The position numbers and the translations under genes are program-made. Source: Pseudorhodoferax sp. Leaf274 (GTDB lineage Bacteria; Pseudomonadota; Gammaproteobacteria; Burkholderiales; Burkholderiaceae_C). From it: 64,000 nt of DNA. Below the pieces are notes generated by a model that saw only the letters and a program-made list of their open reading frames with translations, was not told the DNA's origin and searched no databases. The stretch spans positions 786,946-850,945 of the forward strand of contig NZ_LMNA01000030.1 in NCBI RefSeq assembly GCF_001422445.1, given 5' to 3'. This document shows, piece after piece, positions 30,624 to 42,104 of this stretch (position 1 is the stretch's first letter; each line of letters begins with the position of its first letter).

Positions 30624-31550
30624 TCAACCCGCTGGGCGGGCACCACCGGCCTGCAAGGCCTCGGCCACCTGCCAGCCCAGCGCCTCCGCGGCGGCCAGGC
30701 TGCCGGCCGGGCCCGCCGTCTCGGCCCGCACCAGCAGGCCCTTGGTGTCCTGGTCGCCCCAGGCGGCATGCAGCTGCAGCGCGCCGTCCACCCACTGGGC
30801 ATGCGCAGCCAGCGGCATCGAGCAGCTGCCGCCCATCGCGCGGCTCACGGCACGCTCGGCCGCGGTGGCCTGCCAGGTCGGCTGGTGGGCCAGCGGCGCC
30901 AGCACGGCCAGCAGGTCGGCGCGGTCGGCCCGCACCTCGATGCCCAGGGCGCCCTGCCCGGCAGCCGGCAGCATGCGGTCGGGCGCGAACACCGCGCGGA
31001 TGCGGTCTTCCAGGCCCAGGCGTTTGAGGCCGGCGGCCGCCAGCACGATGGCCGCGAAATGGCCTTCGTCGAGCTTGCGCAGGCGCGTGTCCAGGTTGCC
31101 GCGCAGCGGCTGGATGTCCAGGTCCGGCCGCAGCGCCTGCAGCAGCACGGCGCGGCGCAGGCTGGAGGTGCCGACCACCGCGCCCTGCGGCAGATCGTCC
31201 AGCGATGCATGGTGCGGCGAGACGAAGGCGTCGCGCGGGTCCTCGCGCTCGAGCACGCAGGCCAGCGCGAAGCCGGCCGGCAGCTCCATGGGCACGTCCT
31301 TGAGCGAATGCACGGCGATGTCGGCGCGGCCGTCCTCGAGCGCGGTCTCCAGCTCCTTGACGAACAGGCCCTTGCCGCCGACCTTGCTGAGCGAGCGGTC
31401 CAGGATCTGGTCACCGCGCGTGGTCATGCCCAGCAGCTCGACGCTGTGGCCGCGCTGCACCAGCAGGACCTTCACGTGTTCGGCCTGCCACAGCGCGAGA
31501 CGGCTTTCCCGGGTCGCAATGACGATGGTGGAAGTGGGGGAGGAACGCAC
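30624..31550 (-). CDS. hemC: hydroxymethylbilane synthase (porphobilinogen deaminase)
   Basis: HemC polymerises four porphobilinogens on a dipyrromethane cofactor. The attachment cysteine is in [19 protein letters not shown] and GTSSLRRA are further signatures. I prefer the GTG at 31550, giving 308 residues and the cofactor at Cys243, close to E. coli Cys242. An in-frame ATG at 31595 would add 15 non-conserved residues. It is divergent from ppc and leads hemC-hemD-hemX-hemY. Confidence 0.94.
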   Translation of the reverse strand: MRSSPTSTIVIATRESRLALWQAEHVKVLLVQRGHSVELLGMTTRGDQILDRSLSKVGGKGLFVKELETALEDGRADIAVHSLKDVPMELPAGFALACVLEREDPRDAFVSPHHASLDDLPQGAVVGTSSLRRAVLLQALRPDLDIQPLRGNLDTRLRKLDEGHFAAIVLAAAGLKRLGLEDRIRAVFAPDRMLPAAGQGALGIEVRADRADLLAVLAPLAHQPTWQATAAERAVSRAMGGSCSMPLAAHAQWVDGALQLHAAWGDQDTKGLLVRAETAGPAGSLAAAEALGWQVAEALQAGGARPAG

Positions 31551-31660
31551 GCAGGTAACCAGTTCGTAATCGTCCGGGGGGCCGGATGCTAGCATGGGGT
31601 GAGCCCCCAGCAGGGCATGGCATTCTTCTTGCAGGGCGCTTGCACAGCCCTCGTTCCAAC

Positions 31661-34585
31661 ATGAAAACACAAGACCAGGCGCCCTCCCCCTCCGCTGCGG
31701 CCGCAGCCCCTGCCGCCGAGGACGCGCCGCAACGCAGCCGTGCCGCGGCGCGCGATGCGGAGCGGCCCCTGGTCGAGGACATCCGCCTGCTGGGCCGGCT
31801 GCTGGGCGACGTGATCCGCGAGCAGGACGGCGCGCCCGCCTTCGACCTCATCGAGCAGGTGCGCAAGCTGTCCGTGGCCTTTCGCCGCGATGCCGACGAG
31901 GAGGCCGACAAGGCCTTGAAGAAGCTGCTCAAGAGCCTGACGGCCGACCAGACCGTCAGCGTGATCCGCGCCTTCACCTACTTCAGCCACCTGGCCAACC
32001 TGGCCGAAGACCGGCACCACATCCGCCGCCGCGCCGTGCACGAGCGCGCCGGCAACACGCAGGAAGGCAGCATCGACGTGGCGCTGTCGCGCCTGCGCTG
32101 GGCCGGCATCTCGCCCAAGGCCATCGCGATGACGCTGGCCACGAGCTACGTCTCGCCGGTGCTGACGGCACACCCGACCGAAGTGCAGCGCAAGAGCATC
32201 CTCGATGCCGAGCGCGACATCGCGCAACTGCTGGCCGCGCGCGACGAGATCCGCCTGCGCGCCCAGCTCTCGGGTGGCGGCCGCGACGCGCTCACGCCGC
32301 GCGAACTGGCCGCCAACGAAGCCCAGCTGCGCGCCCGCGTGATGCAGCTGTGGCAGACCCGGCTGCTGCGCTATTCCAAGCTCACGGTGGCCGACGAGAT
32401 CGAGAACGCGCTGTCCTACTACGAATCCACCTTCCTGCGCGAGATTCCCAAGCTCTACGCGCAGCTGGAGCGCGAGCTCGGCAACCAGAACGTGGCCAGC
32501 TTCCTGCGCATGGGCCAGTGGATCGGCGGCGACCGCGACGGCAACCCCAACGTCAGCGCCGAGACCATGGAATACGCCATGCGCCACCAGGCCGAGATGG
32601 CGCTGCGCCACTACCTGACCGAGGTGCACCGCCTGGGTGCGGAGCTGTCGCTGTCGGCGCGGCTGGTCGACATCCCGGCCGAGATGCAGGCCCTGGCCGA
32701 GCGCTCGCCCGACACCAGCGAGCACCGCAAGGACGAGCCCTACCGCCGCGCGCTGACCGGCATGTACGCCCGCCTTGCCGCCACGCTCAAGACGCTGACG
32801 GGCGGCGACGCCGCGCGCCATGCCGTGGCGCCGCAGAACCCCTACCTGAAGGCCGAGGACTTCCTGGCCGACCTGCGCACCATCGAGGCCTCGCTCAAGT
32901 CGCACCATGGCGCGGCCTTCACCGCGCAGCGCCTGCATCCCCTGATCCGCGCCGTCGACGTGTTCGGCTTCCACCTGGCCACGCTGGACCTGCGCCAGAG
33001 CTCGGACAAGCACGAGGAAGTGGTCGCCGAACTGCTGGCCACGGCGCGGCTGGAGCCGCAGTACGCCGCGCTCGACGAAGCCGCCAAGCGCGCGCTGCTG
33101 CTGCGCCTGCTCAACGACGCGCGGCCCTTGCGCGTGCTGGGCGCGCAGTATTCCGACCTGGCCCGCCACGAACTCGCCATCTTCGAGAACGCGCGCAGCG
33201 TGCTGCAGCGCTACGGCCGCAACGCCATCCGCCACTACATCATCAGCCACACCGAAACCGTCAGCGACCTGCTGGAGGTGCTGCTGCTGCAGAAGGAAGT
33301 GGGCCTCATGCACGGCCTGCTCGACGAGGCCAAGGGCAAGGGTGCGCGCACCGAAGGCGCCAGCGCCGACCTCATCGTGGTACCGCTGTTCGAGACCATC
33401 GAGGACCTGCGCAACGCCGCGCCCATCATGCGCGAGTTCTACGCGCTGCCGGGCGTCGCGCGCCTGGTGCAGCGCTCCGGCGGCGAGCAGGACATCATGC
33501 TGGGCTACTCGGACAGCAACAAGGACGGCGGCATCTTCACGAGCAACTGGGAGCTCTACCGCGCCGAGCTGGCACTGGTCGAGCTGTTCGACGAACTGGC
33601 CAGCAGCCACGACATCACGCTGCGCATGTTCCACGGCCGCGGCGGCACCGTGGGCCGTGGCGGCGGCCCGAGCTACCAGGCCATCCTGGCGCAGCCCCCC
33701 GGCACCGTGCGCGGCCAGATCCGCCTGACCGAGCAGGGCGAGGTGATCGGCTCCAAGTACGCCAACCCCGAGATCGGCCGGCGCAACCTGGAGACGCTGG
33801 TCGCCGCCACGCTGGAGGCCACGCTGCTGCAGCCGACCAAGGCCGCCACGCCGGCCTTCCTCGACGCGGCCGCCGTGCTGTCGCAGGCCAGCATGCGCGC
33901 CTACCGCCAGCTGGTCTACGAGACACCGGGCTTCACCGACTACTTCTTCGAGTCCACGCCGATCCGCGAGATCGCCGAGCTCAACATCGGCTCGCGCCCG
34001 GCCTCGCGCAAGGCCAGCCAGAAGATCGAGGACCTGCGCGCGATCCCCTGGGGCTTCAGCTGGGGCCAGTGCCGGCTCACGCTGCCGGGCTGGTACGGCT
34101 TCGGCTCGGCGGTCGAGGCCTTCCTGGCCGGCGACGCGGAGCAGGCAGGCACCGGCAGGAAGCCCGCCGGCACCAAGGACCGGCTGGCCCTGCTGCAGAA
34201 GATGTACCGCCAGTGGCCGTTCTTCCGCACCCTGCTGTCCAACATGGACATGGTGCTGGCCAAGAGCGACCTGCAGCTGGCCTCGCGCTACGCCGAACTG
34301 GTGAGCGATGCGCGGCTGCGCAGGAAGGTGTTCGGCGCCATCGAGGCCGAGTGGCAGCGCACGGCGCAGGCGCTGGTGCAGATCACGGGCGAGAAGCAGC
34401 GCCTGGCCGGCAACGCCGCACTGCAGCGCTCGATCCGCCACCGCTTTCCCTACATCGACCCGCTGCACCACCTGCAGGTGGAACTGGTGCGGCGCTACCG
34501 TGCCGGCCAGGCCGACGAGCGCGTGCGCACCGGCATCCACATCTGCATCAACGGGATCTCGGCCGGGCTGCGCAACACCGGCTGA
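31661..34585 (+). CDS. ppc: phosphoenolpyruvate carboxylase
   Basis: Ppc makes oxaloacetate from PEP and bicarbonate, refilling the TCA cycle. The 974 residues are somewhat longer than E. coli Ppc (883), partly through a 45-residue Ala/Pro/Arg-rich N-terminus. Signatures are the catalytic His in [27 protein letters not shown], the [14 protein letters not shown] loop, and the C-terminal [11 protein letters not shown] with the conserved Gly end. The ATG at 31661 is the first after the hemC 5' end. It converges on yjfB. Confidence 0.97.
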   Translation: MKTQDQAPSPSAAAAAPAAEDAPQRSRAAARDAERPLVEDIRLLGRLLGDVIREQDGAPAFDLIEQVRKLSVAFRRDADEEADKALKKLLKSLTADQTVSVIRAFTYFSHLANLAEDRHHIRRRAVHERAGNTQEGSIDVALSRLRWAGISPKAIAMTLATSYVSPVLTAHPTEVQRKSILDAERDIAQLLAARDEIRLRAQLSGGGRDALTPRELAANEAQLRARVMQLWQTRLLRYSKLTVADEIENALSYYESTFLREIPKLYAQLERELGNQNVASFLRMGQWIGGDRDGNPNVSAETMEYAMRHQAEMALRHYLTEVHRLGAELSLSARLVDIPAEMQALAERSPDTSEHRKDEPYRRALTGMYARLAATLKTLTGGDAARHAVAPQNPYLKAEDFLADLRTIEASLKSHHGAAFTAQRLHPLIRAVDVFGFHLATLDLRQSSDKHEEVVAELLATARLEPQYAALDEAAKRALLLRLLNDARPLRVLGAQYSDLARHELAIFENARSVLQRYGRNAIRHYIISHTETVSDLLEVLLLQKEVGLMHGLLDEAKGKGARTEGASADLIVVPLFETIEDLRNAAPIMREFYALPGVARLVQRSGGEQDIMLGYSDSNKDGGIFTSNWELYRAELALVELFDELASSHDITLRMFHGRGGTVGRGGGPSYQAILAQPPGTVRGQIRLTEQGEVIGSKYANPEIGRRNLETLVAATLEATLLQPTKAATPAFLDAAAVLSQASMRAYRQLVYETPGFTDYFFESTPIREIAELNIGSRPASRKASQKIEDLRAIPWGFSWGQCRLTLPGWYGFGSAVEAFLAGDAEQAGTGRKPAGTKDRLALLQKMYRQWPFFRTLLSNMDMVLAKSDLQLASRYAELVSDARLRRKVFGAIEAEWQRTAQALVQITGEKQRLAGNAALQRSIRHRFPYIDPLHHLQVELVRRYRAGQADERVRTGIHICINGISAGLRNTG

Positions 34586-34611
34586 GCCGGTTCAATCGGC
34601 AGGGCCGCGGT

Positions 34612-34830
34612 TCAGGCGTAGACGTCGAGCCGCGTGCCCAGCATGCCCTGCGGCACGGGCGGGGGCGGCGGCAGCGATTCCAGCAGCGCCGCGGCTGCGT
34701 TCTCCTGCACATCGAGCGCCTTCTTCAGCACGCGCAGCTGGACGCTGGCCTGCACCGCGCCGGCCGGAGCCGACGACGATGCCGCAGCGGCCGTGGCGGC
34801 CTGCACGGCTGGCGTGCTGGAAATGTTCAT
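34612..34830 (-). CDS. YjfB-like small putative motility protein
   Basis: A 72-residue protein with an Ala/Ser-rich start, a central LRVLKKALDVQENAAAALLESLP helix, and a GTRLDVYA ending. This pattern matches the YjfB putative-motility family (recognised from the family's LKKALD and DVYA signatures). No flagellar genes are in the window. Its ATG overlaps the manC stop, so it is translated from the nucleotide-sugar operon. Function unknown. Confidence 0.72.
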   Translation of the reverse strand: MNISSTPAVQAATAAAASSSAPAGAVQASVQLRVLKKALDVQENAAAALLESLPPPPPVPQGMLGTRLDVYA

Positions 34831-36269
34831 TGCGAACGGCCGTACACGTCCTCGAAGCGCACGATGTCGTCCTCGCCGAGGTAGCTGCCCGACTGCACTT
34901 CGATCATCTCCAGCGGCAGGCGGCCCGGGTTCTCCAGCCGGTGCGTGGAGCCCAGCGGGATGTAGGTCGACTCGTTCTCCGAGACCAGGTAGCTGTCCTT
35001 GTCGCGCGTGACCCGGGCCGTGCCCGACACCACGATCCAGTGCTCGGCGCGGTGGTGGTGCATCTGCAGCGACAGCTGGCCGCCCGGCTTGACCACGATG
35101 CGCTTGACCTGGAAGCGCGCGCCGTTGTCCACGCTGTCGTACCAGCCCCAGGGCCGGAACACCTTGCGGTGCAGCTGGCCCTCGGAGCGGCCCTCGCGCT
35201 TGAGCGCGTCGACGATCTTCTTGACGTCCTGCGTCTTGTCCTTGTTGGCCACCAGCACGGCGTCGGCGGTCTCCACGATGACCAGGTTGTCCACGCCCAC
35301 GCAGGCGATGAGCCGGCCTTCGGACAGCGCCAGCGTGTTGCTGCTGTCGTGCAGCAGCACGTCGCCCTGCTTCACGTTGCCGTTCTCGTCCTTGGGCAGC
35401 ACCTGCCACAGCGCATCCCAGGCGCCCACGTCGGACCAGCCCGCCGACAGCGGCAGCACCACGCCGGCCGGCAGGTCTTCGCGGCCGCCGGCAGCCAGGC
35501 GCTCCATGACCGCGTAGTCGATGGAGTCGCTCGGGCAGGCCGTGAAGGCGGCCTTGTCCACGCGCAGGAATTCGCCGTCGGCCGAGCCCTTGCCGAAGGC
35601 GGTTTCGCAGGCGGACAGGATGTCGGCGCGGCAGGCCGCGATCGCCGTCAGCCAGACCGAGGCCTTGAGCATGAACAGGCCGCTGTTCCAGGCATAACCG
35701 CCGGCGTCCAGGTAGCCCTGGGCCGTGGCGCGGTCGGGCTTCTCGACGAAGCGCGCGATGCGGCTGGCGCCGCCCTCGAAGGCCGCACCCGACTGGATGT
35801 AGCCGTAGCCGGTCTCCGGCGTGTCGGGCGTGATGCCGAAGGTCACCACGGCGCCGGCCTCGGCCAGCTTCGCACCCTGCACCACCACCGACTGGAACGC
35901 CGCCACGTCGACGATCACGTGGTCCGCCGGCATCACCAGCAGCACGGGATCGGCACCGTCGCGCCGCGCCGCCAGCGCGGCCAGCGTCAAAGCCGGCGCG
36001 GTGTTGCGGCCAGTGGGCTCCAGCACGATGGTGCCGGGCTTGCCCATCAGGCGCAGCTGCTCGGCGATGACGAAGCGGTATTCCTCGTTCGAGACCACCA
36101 TGGGCGCGGCCAGGGACACACCGGCCAGCCCTTCGACGCGGCGCACCGTGGCCTGCAGCAGCGAGTCCTCGCCGATCAGCGGCAGCAGCTGCTTGGGGTA
36201 TTTCTCGCGCGACAGCGGCCACAGGCGGGTGCCGGAGCCACCGGACAGGACAACGGGTTGGATCAGCAT
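34827..36269 (-). CDS. manC: mannose-1-phosphate guanylyltransferase / mannose-6-phosphate isomerase (bifunctional)
   Basis: Supplies GDP-mannose for exopolysaccharide or LPS. The 480 residues have an N-terminal nucleotidyltransferase domain (about 1-285) with VVLSGGSGTRLWPLSREKYPKQ and a C-terminal cupin isomerase domain (about 325-475) with RPWGWYDSVD and the metal-site HHHRAEHWIVVSGTA. I chose the ATG at 36269, where homology starts; the frame continues upstream into galE. It lies 28 bp after galE. Confidence 0.94.
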   Translation of the reverse strand: MLIQPVVLSGGSGTRLWPLSREKYPKQLLPLIGEDSLLQATVRRVEGLAGVSLAAPMVVSNEEYRFVIAEQLRLMGKPGTIVLEPTGRNTAPALTLAALAARRDGADPVLLVMPADHVIVDVAAFQSVVVQGAKLAEAGAVVTFGITPDTPETGYGYIQSGAAFEGGASRIARFVEKPDRATAQGYLDAGGYAWNSGLFMLKASVWLTAIAACRADILSACETAFGKGSADGEFLRVDKAAFTACPSDSIDYAVMERLAAGGREDLPAGVVLPLSAGWSDVGAWDALWQVLPKDENGNVKQGDVLLHDSSNTLALSEGRLIACVGVDNLVIVETADAVLVANKDKTQDVKKIVDALKREGRSEGQLHRKVFRPWGWYDSVDNGARFQVKRIVVKPGGQLSLQMHHHRAEHWIVVSGTARVTRDKDSYLVSENESTYIPLGSTHRLENPGRLPLEMIEVQSGSYLGEDDIVRFEDVYGRSQ

Positions 36270-36297
36270 CGTTTGGTTCAGCAAAGTTGGAAAAACA

Positions 36298-37308
36298 TCA
36301 GGCGGCGTAGCCGTTGGGGTTGCCGCTCTGCCAGCGCCAGGCGTCCTGGCACATGGCGACCAGGTCGCGCTCGGCGCGCCAGCCCAGCACGGCCAGCGCT
36401 TCGGCCGGGTCGGCATAGCAGGAGGCCACATCGCCGGCGCGGCGCGGTGCGAGCTTGTAGGGCACGGGCTTGCCGCTGGCCTGCTCGAAGGCACGCACCA
36501 TGTCGAGCACGCTGTAGCCGGTGCCCGTGCCCAGGTTGACGGTCAGGCCGCCCTCGCGGGCCTGCAGCCGCTCCAGCGCGCGCAGGTGGCCGATGGCCAG
36601 GTCGACGACGTGGATGTAGTCGCGCACGCCGGTGCCGTCGGGTGTCGGATAGTCGTCGCCCCACACCTGCAGCTGCTCGCGCCGGCCGATGGCGACCTGC
36701 GCCACGTAGGGCATGAGGTTGTTGGGCACGCCGCGCGGGTCCTCGCCGATCAGGCCGCTGGCGTGCGCGCCGACCGGGTTGAAGTAGCGCAGGATCGCGA
36801 TGCGCCAGGACGCATCGCTGACCTGCAGGTCGCGCAGCATGTCCTCGATCATGAGCTTGCTGCGGCCGTACGGGTTGGTGGCCGACAGCGGGTGGTCCTC
36901 GGTCAGCGGCAGGCGCTGCGGATCGCCATAGACCGTGGCCGACGAGCTGAACACCAGCTGCTGGACGGAACATTCACGCATCGCCTCCAGCAGCCGCAGC
37001 GTGCCCACGACGTTGTTGTCGTAATAGGAGAGCGGCTGCTGCACCGATTCGCCCACGGCCTTGAGGCCGGCGAAGTGGATCACCGCGCTGGCGCCGCTCT
37101 GCTTCAGTGCATCGACCAGCGCCTGGCGGTCGCGGATGTCGCCACGCACCAAGCTGGGCGCCTTGCCTGCGATGCGCGCGATGCGCGCAACCGACTCGGG
37201 GTTGCTGTTACAAAAATTGTCAAAAATGGTGACGTCCTGGCCTGCCTGCAGCAGTTCGACGCAGACATGGGAGCCGATGTAGCCGGCACCGCCGGTGACA
37301 AGAATCAT
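36298..37308 (-). CDS. galE: UDP-glucose 4-epimerase
   Basis: GalE interconverts UDP-glucose and UDP-galactose with tightly bound NAD. The 336 residues have the Rossmann motif TGGAGYIGSH at the start, Ser/Thr in VFSSSATVYGD, the catalytic Tyr-Lys pair in YGRSK, and the sugar-binding LRYFNPVGAH. The ATG at 37308 matches the family N-terminus MILVTGG. It heads galE-manC-yjfB. UDP-galactose from GalE is the substrate of the mutase encoded at 52.3 kb. Confidence 0.96.
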   Translation of the reverse strand: MILVTGGAGYIGSHVCVELLQAGQDVTIFDNFCNSNPESVARIARIAGKAPSLVRGDIRDRQALVDALKQSGASAVIHFAGLKAVGESVQQPLSYYDNNVVGTLRLLEAMRECSVQQLVFSSSATVYGDPQRLPLTEDHPLSATNPYGRSKLMIEDMLRDLQVSDASWRIAILRYFNPVGAHASGLIGEDPRGVPNNLMPYVAQVAIGRREQLQVWGDDYPTPDGTGVRDYIHVVDLAIGHLRALERLQAREGGLTVNLGTGTGYSVLDMVRAFEQASGKPVPYKLAPRRAGDVASCYADPAEALAVLGWRAERDLVAMCQDAWRWQSGNPNGYAA

Positions 37309-37463
37309 GTGATGTTCTGGGCAAGGCCGGCGCGGGCCGGCGGGAGATGGGTTCTCGCCGCGCCGTTCGAGGCTGTAGGCCCTCCGGCGACTGTGGCGCG
37401 GCAAGAATAGCATGTGCCGTGCCAGCCCTTGTGTCAGCCGTGGGGCGGCCCTTGGCCGCGGGT

Positions 37464-38366
37464 TCAGGCTTGCAAGGCCTGCAGCAACGCCGCCCGGAAC
37501 CACTGCGAGGCCGGGTCCGCATCGGCCGTGGCATGCCAGTACAGGAAGGTCTCCAGCGCCGGCAGCGCCACCGGCAGGGCCAGCACCTGGATGCCGGCCT
37601 GCGCGCTGTCCAGGTCGGCCTGCGTGCGGGACATGGTGGCCAGCAGGTCGGTGCGCGCGACGATGGCGCTGGCCGCACCGTGGCGCTGGCAGCGCACGCG
37701 GATCCGGCGCCGCATTCCCAGCCGCCCCAGCGCCACGTCCTCCAGCCCGACGCCGCGCCGGCGGCCCGTCACCAGCACATGCTCCTGCGCCAGGTAGGCC
37801 TCCATGTCGAAGCCGGGGCCGATGGCCGGGTGCCCGACCCTAGCCAGCACCACGAGCTCGCTGGTGCCGATCTGCTGGCGGCGGATCTCCGCCGTCAGCG
37901 GCAGTCCGATGTCCAGCGCCAGGTCGAGCTCGCCGCTGCGCAGGTCTTCCTCCAGGTTGCCGCGGTCGGCGCGCACGGTGGCCAGCCGCACGCCGGGCGC
38001 CTCGCGCGCCACGCGCTCGGCCAGGTCGGGCAGGAAGGACAGTTCCGCCGAACCGCTGGTCGCCACCTTGAACAGCCGCTGGCTGCTGGCCGGATCGAAC
38101 TGCCCGACCTGGCGCAGCATCTGGTCCAGCCCGCCCAGCGAGGACCGCACGGCGCCGGCCATCACGCGCGCCATCGGCGTGGGGATCATCACGTTGCCCT
38201 GGCGCTCGAACAGCGGGTCGCCCAGCAGCTCGCGCAGCCGGGCCAGCGCGTGGCTGACCGCCGGCTGCGACAGGTGCAGCTGGCGCGCAGCCGCGGTGAT
38301 GCCGCGCTCGCGGTAGATCGCATCGAACACGGCGAACAGGTTCAGGTCGATTCGGGACAGCTGCAT
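37464..38366 (-). CDS. LysR-family transcriptional regulator
   Basis: A 300-residue regulator with the N-terminal winged helix-turn-helix (about 1-65, including GITAAARQLHLSQPAVSHALARLRELLGDPLF) and a periplasmic-binding-protein-like effector domain. It resembles the NodD/PcpR-like branch that starts MxLSRIDLNLF. It is divergent from a Crp/Fnr gene, with about 160 bp between starts, and near an acyl-CoA dehydrogenase. The effector and targets cannot be read from the sequence. Confidence 0.88.
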   Translation of the reverse strand: MQLSRIDLNLFAVFDAIYRERGITAAARQLHLSQPAVSHALARLRELLGDPLFERQGNVMIPTPMARVMAGAVRSSLGGLDQMLRQVGQFDPASSQRLFKVATSGSAELSFLPDLAERVAREAPGVRLATVRADRGNLEEDLRSGELDLALDIGLPLTAEIRRQQIGTSELVVLARVGHPAIGPGFDMEAYLAQEHVLVTGRRRGVGLEDVALGRLGMRRRIRVRCQRHGAASAIVARTDLLATMSRTQADLDSAQAGIQVLALPVALPALETFLYWHATADADPASQWFRAALLQALQA

Positions 38367-38526
38367 CGGATCGCGCCAGGGTTGGGCAGGCTATGCATGC
38401 GGCAAATACCGCGTGATGCGCACATTGCATTCGCCATCGGAAGGACGCGCTGGCAAGCTGGCGCTCTCCCCGGCCTGCCGCGCGCGGGCCATTGTCCTTC
38501 CTCAGCCATTGCCACCATTGCCACCC

Positions 38527-39354
38527 GTGACCCTGCACGCATCGACGCACCCCGCCGTCTCCGACCGCTTCGCTCCGCTGCAGGCCCTGGTCTGGCGCCC
38601 CGAGCCCGGCTCGAACGCCCACCGCCGCGCCTGGACGCTGGAGCGGCCGCGCACACCACTGGCCTCGCCGACGCAGCAGCGCACCATGCTGGCCGCCGAT
38701 TGGCTGGCCGGCGTGGGCCCGGCCGCGCGCGAGGCGCTCGTGGAATCGCTGCAGCCCAGCACCGTGCGGGCCGGCGAACAGATCCTGCACCAGGGCGCAC
38801 AGGCGCTCGCCTGGCATGGCGTGGCCAGCGGCGCGGTCCGCCTGAACAGCGTCAGCGCTTCGGGCCGCCAGCTCAGCACCGCGCTCGTCGCGCCGGGCGA
38901 ATGGTTCGGCGAAGGCCTGGCCGGCGACCTGCCCGAGGCCTGCAGCGCGCACGCCCATGTCGATGGCGTGCTGGTCTCGCTGCGGCCCGAGGCGCTGCGC
39001 CGGCTCACCGCCCACCACGCCGACCTGCGCCACGCGCTGCTGCGCTGGAGCTCGGCCCGGCAGAGCGCCTGGATGCAGGCGGTCCTCGAAGCCTCCAGCG
39101 CCCCGCTGGGCCAGCGGCTGGCCGCCTGCCTGCTCGACCTGGGCCGGCGCTTCGGCCAGCCGCAGGACGAGGGCTTCCGGCTCGCGCTGCCGCTCACGCA
39201 GACCGACCTCGCGCAGCTGGTCGCCACCAGCCGCCAGCGCCTGAACCAGGGCATGCAGGACCTGCGGCGCATCGGCGCGCTGGACACGCGGGACCACCAC
39301 ATCACCGTGCTGTCCACCGAAGCCCTGCAGCGCCGCGCCGGCCTGCCGGCCTGA
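38527..39354 (+). CDS. Crp/Fnr-family transcriptional regulator
   Basis: A cyclic-nucleotide-binding-fold sensor domain (about 60-180, GAVRLNSVSASGRQLSTALVAPGEWFGE) is followed by a winged helix (about 200-270, LTQTDLAQLVATSRQRLNQGMQDLRRIGAL). There is no N-terminal cysteine cluster of FNR, so oxygen sensing through Fe-S is unlikely. I favour the GTG at 38527 (275 residues); GTG/ATG starts at 38413/38416 would add 37-38 low-complexity residues. It converges on the acyl-CoA dehydrogenase gene. Confidence 0.82.
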   Translation: MTLHASTHPAVSDRFAPLQALVWRPEPGSNAHRRAWTLERPRTPLASPTQQRTMLAADWLAGVGPAAREALVESLQPSTVRAGEQILHQGAQALAWHGVASGAVRLNSVSASGRQLSTALVAPGEWFGEGLAGDLPEACSAHAHVDGVLVSLRPEALRRLTAHHADLRHALLRWSSARQSAWMQAVLEASSAPLGQRLAACLLDLGRRFGQPQDEGFRLALPLTQTDLAQLVATSRQRLNQGMQDLRRIGALDTRDHHITVLSTEALQRRAGLPA

Positions 39355-39365
39355 AGCGCGCTGCG

Positions 39366-39385
39366 GGCGCGGCAGCCGCCGCGCC
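39366..39385. terminator. GC-rich hairpin in the convergent gap, possible bidirectional terminator
   Basis: GGCGCGGC pairs perfectly with GCCGCGCC around an AGCC tetraloop, between the convergent Crp/Fnr and acyl-CoA dehydrogenase stops. There is no T tract, so termination would have to rely on the stem alone or on Rho. Confidence 0.35.
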
Positions 39386-39396
39386 GCCGGCGGCCG

Positions 39397-40710
<1,314 letters not shown>

Positions 40711-40852
40711 GGTCGGAAAGTCTCCAGGCGCGTGGTCGGCCATTGGTCTCGGGCGTGCAGTATGGAAGAGCGGTGCGTGCCGCAAAGTCCAATCCGCGAC
40801 AGCGGCAATCCGGCGAGGAAGGACATGGCCCGGCCTCGGCGAACGACGCGGC

Positions 40853-41893
40853 TCAGGCAGGATCGGCGCCGGCTTCCTCGAGCCGGTAGACCCGCTCCGC
40901 CGTGCCCCGGAACATCGCGTCCTGCTCGTCCGCCGAATACGCCTTCGCGATCTTCTTCATCGCGTTCCAGTAGCTCACGTACGGCAGCGAGCGCCGGTCC
41001 ACCGGGAAATTGCTTTCGAACATGCAGCGCTGCGGCCCGAAGCACGCGATGGTGTGGCGGTAGTAGCGCCCCTGGGCCTCGACCAGTTCGTCGGAGTTCG
41101 CGGGCAGCGCGCGCCGGTCCCAGCCGAAGCCGTTGTCGGGCATGGCCAGGCCGCCGAGCTTGGCGACCACGTTGGGGCAGCGCGCGATCTCCTCGATGTC
41201 GCGCTGCCACTGGCTGAAGATCGCGTCGCGCTGGCCGGCGTAGGCGCCCACGCCGAGCGGCGTGCCGAAGTGGTCCAGCACCATCGTCGTGCCCGGCACC
41301 GCGCGCGCCAGCGCGGCGAAGCCGGGGTTCTGGTGGTGGTAGTGCCAGGTGTCGTAGCTGTGGCCCAGGCGGCCCAGCAGGGCCACGCCGGCGCGGAAGC
41401 CGGCGTCCGCATACAGCCCCTCGCTGCCGCGGCCGGGGATGGCCAGTGCCTCGGGGTTCGGGTCGCGCGCGCCGGAATGGCGGATGCCGCGGAACAGGCC
41501 TTGCGCTGCGTCCGCCTGCGCCGCCAGCACCTCGCGCAGCTGCGCCTCGCCCTGGCGCAGATCGGTGTGGCCGACGAAGCCGGCGATCTCGGCGCCGCCG
41601 CCGCCCTCGCGGCCCGCGCGTGCGATGCCGGCCACGAACGCGGCCTCGCCCACGCTGCGCAGGTGCTCGGGGCCATCGTCGCGGTAGTTGGCGCGGCATT
41701 CGATGAACACGGTCTTGCGGATGTTGTGGCCGGCTCCCGTGTCGGCCCACAGGTGGCCGAGCAGGTACGGCCCCCAGTCGCCGCGCGACACCCACAGGTG
41801 GTGGTGCGGGTCGATGATGGGGCGGTCGGGGTCGATGGGTTCTTCGCGCACCTGGTTCAGCCAGGCCTGGGATCCGGGTTCCTTGTGTGCCAT
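40853..41893 (-). CDS. amidohydrolase-2 family metal-dependent hydrolase
   Basis: A 346-residue TIM-barrel hydrolase with the metal motif IIDPHHHLW near residue 30, a second His-rich region SYDTWHYHHQN, VLDHFGTP, and the FESNFPVDR motif near the C-terminus. This set is typical of the amidohydrolase-2 group, which includes 2-pyrone-4,6-dicarboxylate lactonase and L-rhamnono-/fucono-lactonases. A lactonase or decarboxylase role in sugar-acid or aromatic degradation is likely but unproven. GGAG lies 5 nt before the ATG. Confidence 0.85.
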   Translation of the reverse strand: MAHKEPGSQAWLNQVREEPIDPDRPIIDPHHHLWVSRGDWGPYLLGHLWADTGAGHNIRKTVFIECRANYRDDGPEHLRSVGEAAFVAGIARAGREGGGGAEIAGFVGHTDLRQGEAQLREVLAAQADAAQGLFRGIRHSGARDPNPEALAIPGRGSEGLYADAGFRAGVALLGRLGHSYDTWHYHHQNPGFAALARAVPGTTMVLDHFGTPLGVGAYAGQRDAIFSQWQRDIEEIARCPNVVAKLGGLAMPDNGFGWDRRALPANSDELVEAQGRYYRHTIACFGPQRCMFESNFPVDRRSLPYVSYWNAMKKIAKAYSADEQDAMFRGTAERVYRLEEAGADPA

Positions 41894-41963
41894 GTTCGCT
41901 CCAGTTGGTCAGCTTTTCGCAGCGTGTCGTGCCTTCTGTGCCCACTCCCAGGGCGTCATGCGG

Positions 41964-42008
41964 GGCAGCGGTGTGTGGGACGGCGATGTGTGGGGCGGCG
42001 GCGTGTGT
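41964..42008 (+). repeat. three imperfect 15 bp tandem repeats
   Basis: Units GGCAGCGGTGTGTGG, GACGGCGATGTGTGG and GGCGGCGGCGTGTGT follow each other without gaps in the 211 bp between the VWA gene stop and the amidohydrolase start. No gene is evident there. Confidence 0.6.
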
Positions 42009-42104
42009 GCCGAGGCCACCGGTGTGGTGCAGCGCTGCGTCCATGGACCACGCCGCCGGCACGGTCCGCGCTCGCCCACATGGCCCGTGTGTCGATGTCG
42101 CATC

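Noticed and set aside
31589-34540. A 983-codon frame antisense to ppc
   Set aside because: Gln/Val/Leu/Gly/His/Arg-rich composition with no motif; it mirrors the codon bias of ppc.
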